A stretch of 64,000 nt of DNA from Pseudooceanicola sp. (GCF_029213205.1 NZ_JARGNH010000009.1:1-64000), one strand, 5' to 3'. Shown: positions 15,863 through 27,053, counted from the stretch's first letter. Numbers and translations are program-made. Notes: generated from the sequence alone by a model not told the origin.

Positions 15863-16273
15863 ATGGCACAGGACGCATTCGAGGATATCGTCGCGGATTT
15901 CGAATTCCTTGAGGATTGGGAAGACCGCTATCGCCATGTGATCGAGATTGGCCGGGCGATGCCACCGCTGGATGAGGCATTGAAGACGAAGGTGACCAAG
16001 GTCGATGGCTGCGCCAGCCAGGTCTGGCTGCATCCTCGGATCGAAGCGGGCAGATTCACCTTTGAGGGCGACAGCGACGCCCTGATTGTGCGTGGGCTGA
16101 TCGCGGTGCTGCGCGCGCTTTATGACGATCTGCCGGTGGCTGAGGTGGTCGGCGTCGATGCGGGCGGTGAATTGGCGCGGCTGGGCCTGCAAGAGCATCT
16201 GTCGGCGCAGCGCTCAAACGGGCTGCGCGCGATGATCGAACGAATTCGCGAAACCGCCAGCGCCGCGACCTGA
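15863..16273 (+). CDS. sufE: SufE-like cysteine desulfurase activator
   Basis: SufE accepts sulfur from the SufS desulfurase for Fe-S cluster assembly. The protein, about 136 residues, has the acceptor Cys in TKVDGCASQVWLHP and the usual helical frame (AFEDIVADFEFLEDWEDRYRHVIEIGR). ATG 15863 is preferred over GTG 15857 because AGG lies at the right distance. It stands alone here, away from the suf operon, which is common for SufE in this group. Confidence 0.93.
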   Translation: MAQDAFEDIVADFEFLEDWEDRYRHVIEIGRAMPPLDEALKTKVTKVDGCASQVWLHPRIEAGRFTFEGDSDALIVRGLIAVLRALYDDLPVAEVVGVDAGGELARLGLQEHLSAQRSNGLRAMIERIRETASAAT

Positions 16274-16342
16274 TCGCAGCGCGGCGGGGGGTGGCGCGGC
16301 CCGATCCTGGCCAGCCCGCGCCCTGCCGTCAAAGACGCGCGG

Positions 16343-16897
16343 TCAGTCGGTGACCCGCACCCGTTCCATCCGGTCCGGTTCGCCGATCACCGCGCCATTC
16401 GGGCCACGGCCGCGCTTGATCGCGTCGACGATCTCCATCCCCTTGGTCACCTGGCCGACCGCCGTGTATTGGCCGTTCAGATGCGGTGCCGGGGCGAACA
16501 TGATAAAGAACTGCGCATTGGCGCTGTTCGGATCGCTGGACCGGGCCATGCCCAGAATCCCGCGCTCAAAGGATTTGTCGGAAAACTCGGCCCTGAGGTT
16601 GGGCAGTTTTGATCCCCCTGTCCCGGCCCGGCGCATGTCGCCGCCCTTGCGGGCGAATTCGACATCGCCGGTCTGCGCCATGAATCCGTCGATCACCCGG
16701 TGGAAATAGACGCCATCATAGGCGCCCTCATTGGCCAGCTGGGTGATCTGGGCGACATGGTTGGGCGCCACATCCTCGAACAGCTCGACATGGATGCTGC
16801 CGCGTGCTTCACCGGCGATTTCGATATCCAGGCCGGTGGCATGGCCGGGCAGGGCCAGCCCGGCCAGGATCAGGGCGCCGATCAGCGCCTTAGACAT
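16343..16897 (-). CDS. Periplasmic cyclophilin-type peptidyl-prolyl isomerase
   Basis: This 184-residue PPIase begins with a signal peptide, MSKALIGALILAGLALPGHATG, so it should be exported. The cyclophilin core is intact: FHRVIDGFMAQTGD, AGTGGSKLPN, GILGMARSSDPNSANAQFFIMFAPAPHLNGQYTAVGQV. It accelerates proline cis-trans isomerisation in folding proteins. It lies directly downstream of a cytoplasmic paralogue, overlapping it by 8 bases, evidently a tandem duplicate retargeted to the periplasm. Confidence 0.93.
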   Translation of the reverse strand: MSKALIGALILAGLALPGHATGLDIEIAGEARGSIHVELFEDVAPNHVAQITQLANEGAYDGVYFHRVIDGFMAQTGDVEFARKGGDMRRAGTGGSKLPNLRAEFSDKSFERGILGMARSSDPNSANAQFFIMFAPAPHLNGQYTAVGQVTKGMEIVDAIKRGRGPNGAVIGEPDRMERVRVTD

Positions 16898-17396
16898 CGC
16901 TGGCCACCTTGACGCTGATCATCCGGTCGGGGTTCGCCGGTGGTTCGCCTTTGGTGATGGCATCGACATGTTCCATGCCTTCGATCACCTGGCCATAGAC
17001 CGTGTATTGCCCGTTCAGGAAATCGTTGTCCTTGAAATTGATAAAGAATTGCGAGTTCGCAGAATTCGGGTTTTGCGAGCGCGCGGCGCCGAGGCTGCCA
17101 CGGGCATGCGGCAGTTTGGAAAACTCGGCGGGCAGGTCGGGCAGGTCGGAGCTGCCGGTGCCGGCGCGGCGGATGTTGAACTCGCCTTCCATATTGCCAT
17201 GCTGCACGTCGCCGGTCTGCGCCATGAAGCCGTCGATCACCCGGTGAAAGGCGACGTTGTCATAGGCACCGGCGCGGGCCAGTTCCTTCATCCGTGCGGT
17301 ATGGGCCGGGGCCACATCGGGCAAGAGCGCGATGGTGACGGTGCCGCCTGCCAGCTCCATCAGGATGGTGTTTTCGGGGTCCTTGATCTCGGCCAT
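16890..17396 (-). CDS. Cytoplasmic cyclophilin-type peptidyl-prolyl isomerase
   Basis: The 168-residue protein is a signal-less cyclophilin with FHRVIDGFMAQTGDVQHG, SSDLPDLPAEFS, GSLGAARSQNPNSANSQFFINFKDNDFLNGQYTVYGQVIEGM. It should act as a cytoplasmic proline isomerase. It is the upstream gene of a two-gene reverse-strand set with the exported paralogue. The gene is divergent from pgk with about 140 bases between starts. Confidence 0.93.
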   Translation of the reverse strand: MAEIKDPENTILMELAGGTVTIALLPDVAPAHTARMKELARAGAYDNVAFHRVIDGFMAQTGDVQHGNMEGEFNIRRAGTGSSDLPDLPAEFSKLPHARGSLGAARSQNPNSANSQFFINFKDNDFLNGQYTVYGQVIEGMEHVDAITKGEPPANPDRMISVKVASDV

Positions 17397-17539
17397 GGTC
17401 GGGTTCCTTTGATTGGCTTTGCGCTACCCTTAAAAGAGCGGCGGCAAATTGCCAAGGCGCGGGCTGTTGACCCTTTCGCGATCAGCAGCCAATAAGCGCC
17501 GGACTCGCAACGGGCGGGAGGCGGCAAAGGGTGGAGCGC

Positions 17540-18724
<1,185 letters not shown>

Positions 18725-18829
18725 TCGGCGCTGTTAGCGCCACCTTTATTGCAACCGTCCCGGGCCTCGCCTAGAAGCGGGGCCGGGGGAGTTTCCCGCA
18801 GATTTGGACCATTTCAGGCGAAAGTGATT

Positions 18830-19723
18830 ATGGCGAACCCAGAACAATCCGAGAAATTGCGCAGCGGTCAGGGCTTTGTGGCGGCATTGGATCAAAGCGG
18901 CGGCTCGACCCCCAAGGCGCTCGGCCTTTACGGGCTGACCCCAGCGGCCTGGAACACCGAGGCCGAGATGTATGGCCTGATCCACGAGATGCGCAGCCGG
19001 ATCATCAAATCGCCCGCCTTCACCGGTGACAAAGTGCTGGGCGCTATCCTGTTCGAGCGCACCATGGATGGCGAGATCGACGGCATTCCGACGGCGCAAT
19101 ACCTTTGGGAAAACCGTGGCGTGGTGCCGTTTCTCAAGGTCGACAAGGGGCTGGCCGACGATCAGGGCGGGGTGCAGCTGATGAAGCCGATGCCGGAGCT
19201 CGATGCGCTGCTGGCCCGCGCCAGCGCCAAGGGCATTTTCGGCACCAAGATGCGGTCGGTGATCAATGCCGCCGCGCAGCCGGGCATCCGATCGGTGGTG
19301 GCCCAGCAATTTGAGGTGGGGCAGCAGATCCTCGGCCATGGGCTGATCCCGATCATCGAGCCCGAGGTGACGATCAGCATTGCCGACAAGGCCGCCGCCG
19401 AAGACATCCTGCGCGATGAACTCGCGGCCGCGCTGGATCGCCTGTCCACGGATGTTCAGGTGATGCTGAAGCTGACGCTGCCAGAGACCGAAAATCATTA
19501 CCAATCCCTGGTCGATCATCCCCGGGTGATGCGGGTGGTCGCGCTGTCGGGCGGCTATTCCCGCAAAGAGGCCAACCGGCGCTTGTCACTGAACAAGGGC
19601 GTCATCGCCTCGTTCAGCCGCGCCCTGACCGAGGGTCTGTCCGCCGGGCAATCGGATGCGGATTTCGACGCCACCCTGGCCCGCACCATTGATGAGATCT
19701 GCGCGGCCTCGATCGCGGGTTGA
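18830..19723 (+). CDS. Class I fructose-bisphosphate aldolase
   Basis: This metal-independent, Schiff-base aldolase cleaves fructose 1,6-bisphosphate to glyceraldehyde 3-phosphate and dihydroxyacetone phosphate. About 297 residues. Visible family features are GFVAALDQSGGSTPKAL at the N-terminus, GAILFERTMDGEIDG, the strand VVPFLKVDKGL with a candidate active-site Lys, IPIIEPEVTI, and VMLKLTLPETENHY with the likely Schiff-base Lys. ATG 18830 begins the conserved region; the ORF track start at 18749 reads through pgk's trailer. Its position after pgk makes a small glycolytic pair. Confidence 0.93.
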   Translation: MANPEQSEKLRSGQGFVAALDQSGGSTPKALGLYGLTPAAWNTEAEMYGLIHEMRSRIIKSPAFTGDKVLGAILFERTMDGEIDGIPTAQYLWENRGVVPFLKVDKGLADDQGGVQLMKPMPELDALLARASAKGIFGTKMRSVINAAAQPGIRSVVAQQFEVGQQILGHGLIPIIEPEVTISIADKAAAEDILRDELAAALDRLSTDVQVMLKLTLPETENHYQSLVDHPRVMRVVALSGGYSRKEANRRLSLNKGVIASFSRALTEGLSAGQSDADFDATLARTIDEICAASIAG

Positions 19724-19851
19724 GCCAGCCCAGCGGTTTTTGCGACGCTGTGATGGTTTTTCAACAACGCCGGCGCGACAGATGCGCCAGGGGGATTCCC
19801 TTGGCGAATCAGCTGTGGCATGGTGGGCGAACCCGTCCAGAAGAGGCGGGG

Positions 19852-20163
19852 ATGAGGCACAGAATGGCAAACGGCAGACGTCCCGCGCTTGGCGCGGCAA
19901 TATTCTTTATCGCGGCTTTCGGCTTTGGCCTGTATTTCACCTTTGCAGCGGTGCAGGGTGATTACGGGCTGTTCCAGCGTGCCGAGATTCTGGCCCAGTC
20001 CGAGGCGCTTGAGGCACAGCTGGCGGCCCTGAATGCCGATGTGGCGCGGATGGAGAACCTCACCCATCGCCTGTCTGACGACTACCTCGACCTCGACCTT
20101 CTGGATCAGCAGGCGCGCGACATGCTGGGCATGCTGCGCAGCGATGAAATCGTCATCCGCTGA
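19852..20163 (+). CDS. ftsB: FtsB/DivIC-family septum formation protein
   Basis: The product of about 103 residues has one transmembrane helix (ALGAAIFFIAAFGFGLYFTFAAV) near its N-terminus and then a short coiled coil (AEILAQSEALEAQLAALNADVARMENLTHRL), ending DYLDLDLLDQQARDMLGMLRSDEIVIR. That is the FtsB/DivIC layout: a bitopic divisome protein that binds FtsL and FtsQ. It sits between glycolytic aldolase and pdhA, the usual neighbourhood in alphaproteobacteria. ATG 19852 is preferred because GAGG lies just upstream. Confidence 0.88.
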   Translation: MRHRMANGRRPALGAAIFFIAAFGFGLYFTFAAVQGDYGLFQRAEILAQSEALEAQLAALNADVARMENLTHRLSDDYLDLDLLDQQARDMLGMLRSDEIVIR

Positions 20164-20255
20164 GCTTCTCTTCCTCGCTGCGCCAGTCACACATTTCACC
20201 CGGCCCGCCCGGCATTTTCGCCCTCGCATGCCGCGGGCGAATGGTGTAGATAATA

Positions 20256-20269
20256 GTTTAACGCTAAAC
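20256..20269. promoter_or_regulatory. Palindrome-like site upstream of pdhA, candidate operator
   Basis: GTTTA-ACGC-TAAAC is an inverted repeat with 5-base arms, 20 bases before the pdhA start, immediately upstream of the GGGGAGG ribosome site. It stands out in an otherwise GC-rich leader. It could be a regulator site for the pdh operon or part of an AT-rich promoter (TAGATAATAG just before it). I could not name a regulator. Confidence 0.35.
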
Positions 20270-20289
20270 CATTTTGGGGAGGAGCGCCG

Positions 20290-21315
20290 ATGGCGACCCG
20301 AAAGCCCGCCGCCAAGCCGAATGTTTCGGCCGATGAGCTGAAACACTACTACCGCGACATGCTGCTGATCCGCCGGTTCGAAGAAAAGGCGGGGCAATTG
20401 TATGGCATGGGGCTGATTGGTGGGTTCTGTCACCTCTACATCGGCCAGGAGGCGGTGGTCGTCGGGCTGGAAGCGGCAGCGGAAGAGGGCGACAAGCGCA
20501 TCACCTCGTATCGGGATCACGGCCATATGCTGGCCTGCGGCATGAACCCGGACGGGGTGATGGCCGAACTGACCGGGCGTGCGGGCGGCTATTCCAAAGG
20601 CAAGGGCGGCTCGATGCATATGTTCAGCCGCGAGAAACATTTCTACGGCGGCCACGGCATCGTCGGGGCGCAGGTGCCGCTGGGCGCCGGATTGGCCTTT
20701 GCCGACAAATACCTCGATAACGGCCGCGTCACATTCACCTATTTCGGCGATGGCGCCGCCAATCAGGGCCAGGTCTATGAGACCTTCAACATGGCGGCGC
20801 TGTGGAAGCTCCCGGTGATTTTCGTCATTGAAAACAATCAATACGCGATGGGAACCTCGCAGAAACGGTCGACCTCGACCGAGGATATCTATACCCGCGG
20901 CGCACCTTTCGGCATTCCCGGAGAGGTGGTTGACGGTATGGATGTGCTGGCGGTCAAGGCGGCGGGCGAAAAGGCGGTGGCACATGGCCGGGCGGGCAAG
21001 GGGCCCTATATCCTTGAGGTGAAAACCTATCGCTATCGTGGCCACTCGATGTCGGATCCGGCGAAATACCGCACCCGCGAAGAGGTGCAGAAAATGCGCG
21101 AGGAAAAGGACGCGATCGAACATGTCCGCGACCTGCTGCTGTCGGGCAAACATGCCAGCGAGGATGATCTCAAGACGATCGACAAGGAGATCAAGGGAAT
21201 CGTCAACCGCTCTGCTGAATTTGCCAAGGAAAGCCCGGAACCGGATGCGTCCGAGTTGTGGACTGATATTTACGCCGCCGAGATCCCGCAGGGTTCTGCG
21301 GTGCAAGAATCCTGA
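20290..21315 (+). CDS. pdhA: Pyruvate dehydrogenase E1 component, alpha subunit
   Basis: This 341-residue subunit of the thiamine-diphosphate decarboxylase acts with PdhB as an alpha2beta2 E1. It has YRDHGHMLACGM, GKGGSMHMF, and the ThDP motif GDGAANQGQVYETFNMAALWKLPVIFVIENNQYAMGT (GDG...NN). A phosphorylation-loop-like region (TYRYRGHSMSDPAKYRTREEV) follows. A GGGGAGG ribosome site is close upstream. The gene begins pdhA-pdhB-pdhC, with 15 bases before pdhB. Confidence 0.97.
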   Translation: MATRKPAAKPNVSADELKHYYRDMLLIRRFEEKAGQLYGMGLIGGFCHLYIGQEAVVVGLEAAAEEGDKRITSYRDHGHMLACGMNPDGVMAELTGRAGGYSKGKGGSMHMFSREKHFYGGHGIVGAQVPLGAGLAFADKYLDNGRVTFTYFGDGAANQGQVYETFNMAALWKLPVIFVIENNQYAMGTSQKRSTSTEDIYTRGAPFGIPGEVVDGMDVLAVKAAGEKAVAHGRAGKGPYILEVKTYRYRGHSMSDPAKYRTREEVQKMREEKDAIEHVRDLLLSGKHASEDDLKTIDKEIKGIVNRSAEFAKESPEPDASELWTDIYAAEIPQGSAVQES

Positions 21316-21330
21316 GGGGGAGGGAACGAC

Positions 21331-22713
21331 ATGGCAACCAATATCCTGATGCCCGCGCTGTCCCCGACGATGGAGGAGGGCACCCTGGCGAAATGGCTGG
21401 TCAAGGAAGGCGACACCGTCAAATCCGGTGACATCATGGCCGAGATCGAGACCGACAAGGCGACGATGGAATTCGAGGCGGTGGATGAGGGCGTGATCGG
21501 CAAGATCCTGGTCGCGGAAGGCACCGAGGCGGTCAAGGTGAACACTGCCATCGCGGTGCTGCTGGAAGATGGCGAAGAATTGAGCGCCTCTGATACCGCG
21601 GCTGAAAGCGCGCCGGCCCCGGCTGCGGCGCCTGCGCAGGAAGAAACGGCCAAGGCCCCGGCCGCAGCCAAGGCCGCCGCGCCCGCTGCGCCGTCTCCCG
21701 ATCGGGCCCCCGATTGGCCCGAGGGCACCGAGATGAAATCGCAGACCGTGCGCGAGGCACTGCGCGATGCGATGGCCGAAGAAATGCGCTCCGATTCCAG
21801 CGTGTTCCTGATGGGCGAAGAGGTGGCCGAATATCAGGGCGCCTATAAGGTCAGCCAGGGCATGCTGGACGAATTCGGCAGCAAGCGGGTGATCGACACG
21901 CCGATCACCGAACATGGGTTCACCGGCATCGGCGTCGGCGCGGCCTTTGGCGGCTTGCGCCCGATTGTTGAATTCATGACATTCAACTTTGCCATGCAAG
22001 CGATTGATCACATTATCAATTCGGCGGCCAAGACACTCTATATGTCGGGCGGTCAGATGGGCTGTTCGATTGTGTTTCGCGGCACCAATGGCGCGGCGGC
22101 GCGGGTCGGTGCCCAGCACAGCCAGGATTACGCCGCCTGGTATTCGATGATCCCCGGCCTCAAGGTGGCGATGCCCTATTCGGCAGCGGACGCCAAGGGC
22201 CTGTTGAAAACCGCAATCCGCGATCCCAACCCGGTGATTTTCCTGGAGAATGAAATCCTCTACGGGCGCGCCTTTGATGTGCCGGTTCTTGATGATTTCA
22301 CGGTGCCTTTCGGCAAGGCCAAAATCTGGCGCGAAGGCGGTGATGTGACCATCGTCAGCTTTGGCATCAGCATGCAGTATGCTCTGGAAGCCGCTGAAAA
22401 GCTTGCAGAAGACGGGATCGAGGCCGAGGTCATCGACCTGCGCACCCTGCGCCCGATCGACTATGACACGGTGCTGGCCAGCGTGATGAAGACCAACCGC
22501 TGTGTGACGGTCGAAGAGGGCTTTCCGGTCGGCTCGATCGGCAACCATCTGGGCGCGACGATCATGCAGCGTGCCTTTGATTATCTCGATGCGCCAGTGA
22601 TCAACTGCACCGGCAAGGATGTGCCGATGCCCTATGCGGCGAATCTGGAAAAACTGGCTTTGGTGACCACCCAAGAGGTGATCGAGGCCGTGCATCAAGT
22701 GACCTACAGGTAA
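21331..22713 (+). CDS. pdhB: Pyruvate dehydrogenase E1 beta subunit with N-terminal lipoyl domain
   Basis: The 460-residue protein has a lipoyl domain (1-75; lipoylated Lys43 in [12 protein letters not shown]), an Ala/Pro/Glu linker (85-130), and then the E1-beta transketolase-like domain ([16 protein letters not shown]...[19 protein letters not shown]...[17 protein letters not shown]). A lipoyl domain on E1 beta is a known feature of alphaproteobacterial PDH. Its lipoyl-coding DNA is nearly identical to that of pdhC. It lies 15 bases after pdhA and 12 before pdhC. Confidence 0.96.
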   Translation: MATNILMPALSPTMEEGTLAKWLVKEGDTVKSGDIMAEIETDKATMEFEAVDEGVIGKILVAEGTEAVKVNTAIAVLLEDGEELSASDTAAESAPAPAAAPAQEETAKAPAAAKAAAPAAPSPDRAPDWPEGTEMKSQTVREALRDAMAEEMRSDSSVFLMGEEVAEYQGAYKVSQGMLDEFGSKRVIDTPITEHGFTGIGVGAAFGGLRPIVEFMTFNFAMQAIDHIINSAAKTLYMSGGQMGCSIVFRGTNGAAARVGAQHSQDYAAWYSMIPGLKVAMPYSAADAKGLLKTAIRDPNPVIFLENEILYGRAFDVPVLDDFTVPFGKAKIWREGGDVTIVSFGISMQYALEAAEKLAEDGIEAEVIDLRTLRPIDYDTVLASVMKTNRCVTVEEGFPVGSIGNHLGATIMQRAFDYLDAPVINCTGKDVPMPYAANLEKLALVTTQEVIEAVHQVTYR

Positions 22714-22725
22714 GGAGGGCGCGCA

Positions 22726-24039
22726 ATGGCGACCGAGATTCTGATGCCCGCCCTGTCCCCGACGATGGAAGAGGGCACCCTGGCGAAATGGCTGGTCAAG
22801 GAAGGCGACGCCGTCAAATCCGGCGATCTGCTGGCCGAGATCGAGACCGACAAGGCGACGATGGAATTCGAGGCGGTGGACGAGGGCGTGATCGGCAAGA
22901 TCCTGGTCGCGGAAGGCACCGAACGGGTGACGGTCAACAGCCCGATTGCGGTGCTGCTGGAAGAGGGTGAAAGCGCCGATGATATCGTGGGCGCGGCCCC
23001 GGCCAAGGCTCCGGCTCCGAAAGCTGCAGAGCCGGCCGCAGAACCCGCCGCAGAACCGATTGTGGCCCCGGCAGCGAAACCCGCCGCCGACCAGGCCCTG
23101 GCGGCCCCCAGCGGCGGTGATGGCAAGCGCCTGTTCGCCAGCCCGCTGGCCCGCCGGATCGCCGCCGACAAGGGCATCGACCTGGCGCAGGTCACCGGCT
23201 CTGGCCCGCATGGCCGGATCGTGCGCGCTGATCTGGAGGGGGCGACAGCCTCGGCCCCGGCGACCGTCACGGCCGCGGCTCCTACGGGCGCTGCGTCGAT
23301 GCCGACCGGGCCGTCGACCGACGCGGTGCTGAAGATGTATCAGGACCGCGACTATGCTGAGATCAAGCTGGACGGGATGCGCAAGATCATCGCCGCCCGC
23401 CTGACCGAGGCCAAGCAGACCATCCCGCATTTCTATCTGCGCCGCGATATCCGTCTGGATTCGCTGATGAAATTTCGCGCCGATCTGAACAAACAGCTGG
23501 CGCATCGCGACATCAAATTGTCGGTGAATGATTTCATCATCAAGGCCTGCGCCCTGGCCCTGCAACAGGTGCCAGCGGCCAATGCGGTCTGGGCCGGGGA
23601 CCGGGTGCTGCAACTGGTGCCCTCGGATGTCGCGGTCGCCGTGGCGATCGAGGGCGGGTTGTTCACCCCGGTGATCCAGGACGCCGAGATCAAGTCGATG
23701 TCGGCTCTTTCCGCCGAGATGAAGGACCTCGCCGCACGGGCCCGCAGCCGCAAGCTGGCGCCACATGAATATCAGGGCGGCAGTTTCGCGATCTCCAACC
23801 TTGGGATGTTCGGCATCGACAATTTCGACGCGGTGATCAACCCGCCACAGGCGGCGATCCTGGCGGTCGGTGCCGGGGTGAAAAAGCCGGTGGTCAGCGC
23901 CAGTGGCGATATTGCGGTGGCGATGGTGATGTCGGTGACCCTGTCGGTCGATCACCGGGTCATTGACGGCGCGCTTGGTGCAAAGCTGTTGCAGGCGATT
24001 GTCGATAACCTGGAAAACCCGATGGCGATGCTCGCCTGA
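22726..24039 (+). CDS. pdhC: Dihydrolipoamide acetyltransferase (PDH E2)
   Basis: E2 forms the PDH core and transfers acetyl from lipoate to CoA. Order: a lipoyl domain (1-75, Lys43), a Pro/Ala linker, the peripheral subunit-binding domain ([37 protein letters not shown], about 129-170), a second linker, and the catalytic domain ending in [17 protein letters not shown] with the active-site His and Asp. Length, 437 residues, is typical. The E3 gene (lpd) usual in this operon is not immediately downstream; tatA follows after about 215 bases. Confidence 0.96.
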   Translation: MATEILMPALSPTMEEGTLAKWLVKEGDAVKSGDLLAEIETDKATMEFEAVDEGVIGKILVAEGTERVTVNSPIAVLLEEGESADDIVGAAPAKAPAPKAAEPAAEPAAEPIVAPAAKPAADQALAAPSGGDGKRLFASPLARRIAADKGIDLAQVTGSGPHGRIVRADLEGATASAPATVTAAAPTGAASMPTGPSTDAVLKMYQDRDYAEIKLDGMRKIIAARLTEAKQTIPHFYLRRDIRLDSLMKFRADLNKQLAHRDIKLSVNDFIIKACALALQQVPAANAVWAGDRVLQLVPSDVAVAVAIEGGLFTPVIQDAEIKSMSALSAEMKDLAARARSRKLAPHEYQGGSFAISNLGMFGIDNFDAVINPPQAAILAVGAGVKKPVVSASGDIAVAMVMSVTLSVDHRVIDGALGAKLLQAIVDNLENPMAMLA

Positions 24040-24254
24040 ACGGACCCCGATCGGGCCGCTGCGAACGGCGGCCCGCGGTCGGCCTAATGGCGATCCGTTG
24101 GCGGCAATCAGCGTCATCGGGCCGGGCGCGTTTTCCGCTGTCCGGAAAAATCCCACCATCTTGACGCATTGCCCTTTCATCCGTGCCGGTGACACATTAG
24201 ATATCTTTGGACTTTCCGGCCCTCAAAGCAGGGCCACACTCAGGGAGCATCCCC

Positions 24255-24473
24255 ATGCTGAACAACATCGGACTTCCAGGCCTGCTGCTCATCGCCGTGG
24301 TCGTGCTGGTCCTCTTTGGACGCGGCAAGATCTCGTCGCTGATGGGCGAGGTCGGCAAGGGCATTACCGCCTTCAAAAGGGGCGTGGATGACAGCAAGAA
24401 AGAGCTTGAGAGCGCCAAGGCCGAAGAGGCACTCGACGTGACTCCGGCGGACGCGGAAAAAGACAAGGCCTGA
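24255..24473 (+). CDS. tatA: Sec-independent protein translocase TatA
   Basis: The 72-residue protein has a short N-terminal transmembrane helix ([17 protein letters not shown]), the conserved [23 protein letters not shown] hinge and amphipathic helix, and an acidic tail. TatA multimers form the twin-arginine translocation pore. ATG 24255 is chosen over 24207 because the helix begins there and GGGAG precedes it. First of tatA-tatB-tatC. Confidence 0.95.
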   Translation: MLNNIGLPGLLLIAVVVLVLFGRGKISSLMGEVGKGITAFKRGVDDSKKELESAKAEEALDVTPADAEKDKA

Positions 24474-24560
24474 TCTCAGGGTCTGATCCGTCGCAGGCCT
24501 GATCCCTCCGGGGGCGGCCTGATCGTCTAGACCTGCGCGCTACTTGAGGGGCATACAGCC

Positions 24561-25205
24561 ATGTTCGACCTCGGTTGGACCGAACTTTTGCTGATCGGCA
24601 TCGTTGCGCTGATCGTGGTGGGCCCCAAGGACCTGCCAGGGCTGTTCCGCAACGTTGGCCGCTTTGTCGGCAAGGCCCGTGGCATGGCGCGCGAATTCAC
24701 CCGGGCAATGGAAGACGCGGCAGATGACTCCGGGGTTGGCGATCTGACAAAGACCCTGCGCGACGCGGCCAATCCCAGCAAGATGGGTTTGGACAAGCTG
24801 AAAGAGGCGACCGATTACAGCAAGTGGACGCCGGACAGCGCCACCGGCAAACTGGCCGAAGACCGCGCCGAAGCCGCCAAGAAGATCCACAGCGCCAGCG
24901 CCGAACGCGCCGAGAAACGCCTCGCCGCCGAGGCGGCTGAGGCTGATGCGGCCAAACCCGCCGCCGCCGCGTCCAAGACCGCAACCAAGACGGCTGCGAA
25001 ACCGGCGGCCAAGACCAGCGCCAAGCCGAAGGCCGCAGCCGGTACCGCCGCGAAACCGGCAGCCAAATCCAAAGCGGCGGCGAAACCAAAACCGGCCAGC
25101 AAGCCTGCTGCCAGTAAGGCCGCCGCCAGCAAGACGGCAGTCAGCAAACCCGCTGCGAAACGCCCGGCCAAGCCGAAACCGGCCACCGGAGGCTCTGCTA
25201 CATGA
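24561..25205 (+). CDS. tatB: TatB with a long Ala/Lys/Pro-rich tail
   Basis: The first 25 residues, [27 protein letters not shown], match TatB (single transmembrane helix and the conserved E-L and G-P-K-D-L-P motifs), followed by an amphipathic helix. TatB with TatC recognises twin-arginine signal peptides. The C-terminal roughly 95 residues are a low-complexity run of [21 protein letters not shown] type, resembling histone H1 or PHA-granule protein tails and unusually long. It overlaps tatC by 4 bases (ATGA). Confidence 0.95.
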   Translation: MFDLGWTELLLIGIVALIVVGPKDLPGLFRNVGRFVGKARGMAREFTRAMEDAADDSGVGDLTKTLRDAANPSKMGLDKLKEATDYSKWTPDSATGKLAEDRAEAAKKIHSASAERAEKRLAAEAAEADAAKPAAAASKTATKTAAKPAAKTSAKPKAAAGTAAKPAAKSKAAAKPKPASKPAASKAAASKTAVSKPAAKRPAKPKPATGGSAT

Positions 25206-26125
25206 GCACGCCCAATGAGCTTGAAGACAGCGCGGCCCCGCTGATTGAACATCTGGCCGAGCTGCGCAACCGGCTGATCCATTCGGTGATCGCCTTTATC
25301 ATCGGCATGGTGATCTGTTTCACTGTCTGGAATCCGATCTTCAACTTTCTGACCCAGCCGCTGTGCAATGCCCTTTCGGCGCGCGGGCAGGTCGGTGATT
25401 GCGGGCTGATCCTGATCAAGCTGCAGGAGGGCTTCTTCGTCGCGATCTCGATCTCGCTGCTGGGCGGGCTGTTCCTGTCGTTTCCCTATATCGCCTTTCA
25501 GATGTGGCGGTTCGTGGCGCCCGGGCTCTATCGCAACGAACAAAGCGCTTTTCTGCCGTTCCTGATCGCCTCGCCGGTGATGTTCTTTCTCGGCGCCGCC
25601 TTTGCCTTCTATGTGGTCACGCCGATGGCCTTTAACTTTTTCCTCGGCTTTCAGCAGCCCGGAACGGTGATTGGCGAGGGCGGTGCGGACAGCGGCATTG
25701 CGGCGATCGCCTTCCAGGGGTCGGCTCAGGAATATCTGCGGCTGACGGTCAAGTTCATTGTCGCCTTTGGCATGTGCTTTCAGCTGCCGGTGCTGCTGAC
25801 CCTGATGGGCAAGGCCGGGCTGGTTTCGGCCGAGGGCCTCGGCAATGTGCGCAAATACGCGGTGGTCGGCATTCTGGTGCTGGCGGCGCTGGTCACCCCG
25901 CCGGATGTGATCACCCAGGTGATCCTGTTCGTGGTGGTCTATGGCCTTTACGAAATCTCAATCCTGATGGTCCGCCGGGTGGAAAAGCAGCGCGAAGAGC
26001 GGCTGCGCGCCGAGGGCTATTATGACGACGAGGATGACGAGGCCGGGGACGAGGCCGATGATCCGCTGAATGACGAAGACGACGCAGAAGACGAAGGTTC
26101 CGCGAAAGATGACCGACCCAATTGA
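25202..26125 (+). CDS. tatC: Twin-arginine translocase subunit TatC
   Basis: The 307-residue membrane protein has the TatC signature [20 protein letters not shown] with the conserved Glu, six predicted transmembrane helices, and [11 protein letters not shown] and [15 protein letters not shown] motifs. The C-terminal tail is acidic ([25 protein letters not shown]). TatC is the signal-peptide receptor of the Tat pathway. It overlaps tatB by 4 bases and its tail overlaps the DUF815 gene by 17. Confidence 0.97.
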   Translation: MSTPNELEDSAAPLIEHLAELRNRLIHSVIAFIIGMVICFTVWNPIFNFLTQPLCNALSARGQVGDCGLILIKLQEGFFVAISISLLGGLFLSFPYIAFQMWRFVAPGLYRNEQSAFLPFLIASPVMFFLGAAFAFYVVTPMAFNFFLGFQQPGTVIGEGGADSGIAAIAFQGSAQEYLRLTVKFIVAFGMCFQLPVLLTLMGKAGLVSAEGLGNVRKYAVVGILVLAALVTPPDVITQVILFVVVYGLYEISILMVRRVEKQREERLRAEGYYDDEDDEAGDEADDPLNDEDDAEDEGSAKDDRPN

Positions 26126-26948
26126 GCGGATCGCCGCCGCGCTGGAACGTATCGCCCCGGCGCCCCTGGATGCCCCGGATTTCGATGGCGCCGATGCCTT
26201 TGTGTTTCATGTGAACCCGGAGCGGCTGGAACCGGTGACGCGGGTCAACCGGGTCGATCTGGGCCTGCTGATCGGCATCGAGCGTGCCCGTGACACATTG
26301 CTCGCCAATACCCTGCAATTCGCCCGTGGCCTGCCGGCCAACAACGCGCTGCTCTGGGGCGCGCGCGGCATGGGGAAATCCAGCCTGGTCAAGGCGATCC
26401 ACGCCGAAATCCGGCGCCAGGGTCAGCCGCTGAAGATCGTCGAATTGCAGCGCGAGGATCTGCCCAGCGTGTCGCGGCTGATGCAGCTGCTCAGCGCCGC
26501 GCCGCATCGGTTCGTGTTGTTCTGCGATGACCTGTCCTTCAGCCATGACGACGAGCATTACAAATCGCTGAAGGCGGTGCTGGATGGCGGCATTGCCGGG
26601 CGTCCGGAGAATGTGTTGTTCTACGCCACTTCGAACCGCCGCCACCTGATGCCGCGCGACATGATCGAAAACGAACGCTCCTCGGCGATCAGCCCCTCCG
26701 AGGCGGTCGAAGAAAAGGTGTCGCTGTCGGATCGCTTCGGGCTTTGGCTCGGTTTTCATGCCTGCGACCAGGATGCCTATCTGGCGATGATCCGCGGCTA
26801 TTGCGACGCCTATGGGCTCAACATCGACGCGGCAAGCCTGCGCGCCGAGGCGATCGAATGGCAGGCCACCCGCGGTGCCCGCTCGGGCCGCGTCGCCTGG
26901 CAATTCTTCACCGATCTGGCTGGCCGGATGGGCGTTGCGCTGAACTGA
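26109..26948 (+). CDS. DUF815-family AAA-like ATPase
   Basis: This 279-residue protein has Walker [10 protein letters not shown], Walker [11 protein letters not shown], and a sensor-like strand [14 protein letters not shown], matching the DUF815 ATPase family, whose role is not established. A start at ATG 26109 overlaps tatC by 17 bases. DUF815 genes often sit near secretion genes in this group. The gene is convergent with the nlpD-like gene; repeat copy A lies between. Confidence 0.85.
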   Translation: MTDPIERIAAALERIAPAPLDAPDFDGADAFVFHVNPERLEPVTRVNRVDLGLLIGIERARDTLLANTLQFARGLPANNALLWGARGMGKSSLVKAIHAEIRRQGQPLKIVELQREDLPSVSRLMQLLSAAPHRFVLFCDDLSFSHDDEHYKSLKAVLDGGIAGRPENVLFYATSNRRHLMPRDMIENERSSAISPSEAVEEKVSLSDRFGLWLGFHACDQDAYLAMIRGYCDAYGLNIDAASLRAEAIEWQATRGARSGRVAWQFFTDLAGRMGVALN

Positions 26949-26984
26949 GAAGAGGCCAGCCCGACGGTTCTCTCAGCCCTGCCG

Positions 26985-27053
26985 CTTCCTCTGGTCAAAA
27001 ATATCCCGGGGGGCGGCGCAGCCGTCAGGCTGCGGCGGGGGGCTGGCCCCCTC
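26985..27053. repeat. Dispersed intergenic repeat, copy A
   Basis: The copy begins CTTCCTCTGGTCAAAAATAT and runs into a GC-rich part with internal inverted arms (CGGCGCAGCCGTCAGGCTGCG and GGGGGGCTGGCCCCC). It lies between two convergent genes, so it could serve as a bidirectional terminator. It shares its first 25 or so bases with copies B and C. Confidence 0.7.

Noticed and set aside
19555-24195. 1546-codon open frame on the reverse strand over the pdh genes
   Set aside because: It is an antisense shadow of pdhA, pdhB and pdhC. The forward genes are family-perfect, and the frame's His/Gly/Arg-rich composition fits GC-rich antisense.
24990-25200. Periodic repeats in the tatB tail, considered as a CRISPR-like or tandem array
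   Set aside because: The periodicity comes from codons for Ala, Lys and Pro in low-complexity protein; spacing is irregular and no spacers exist.
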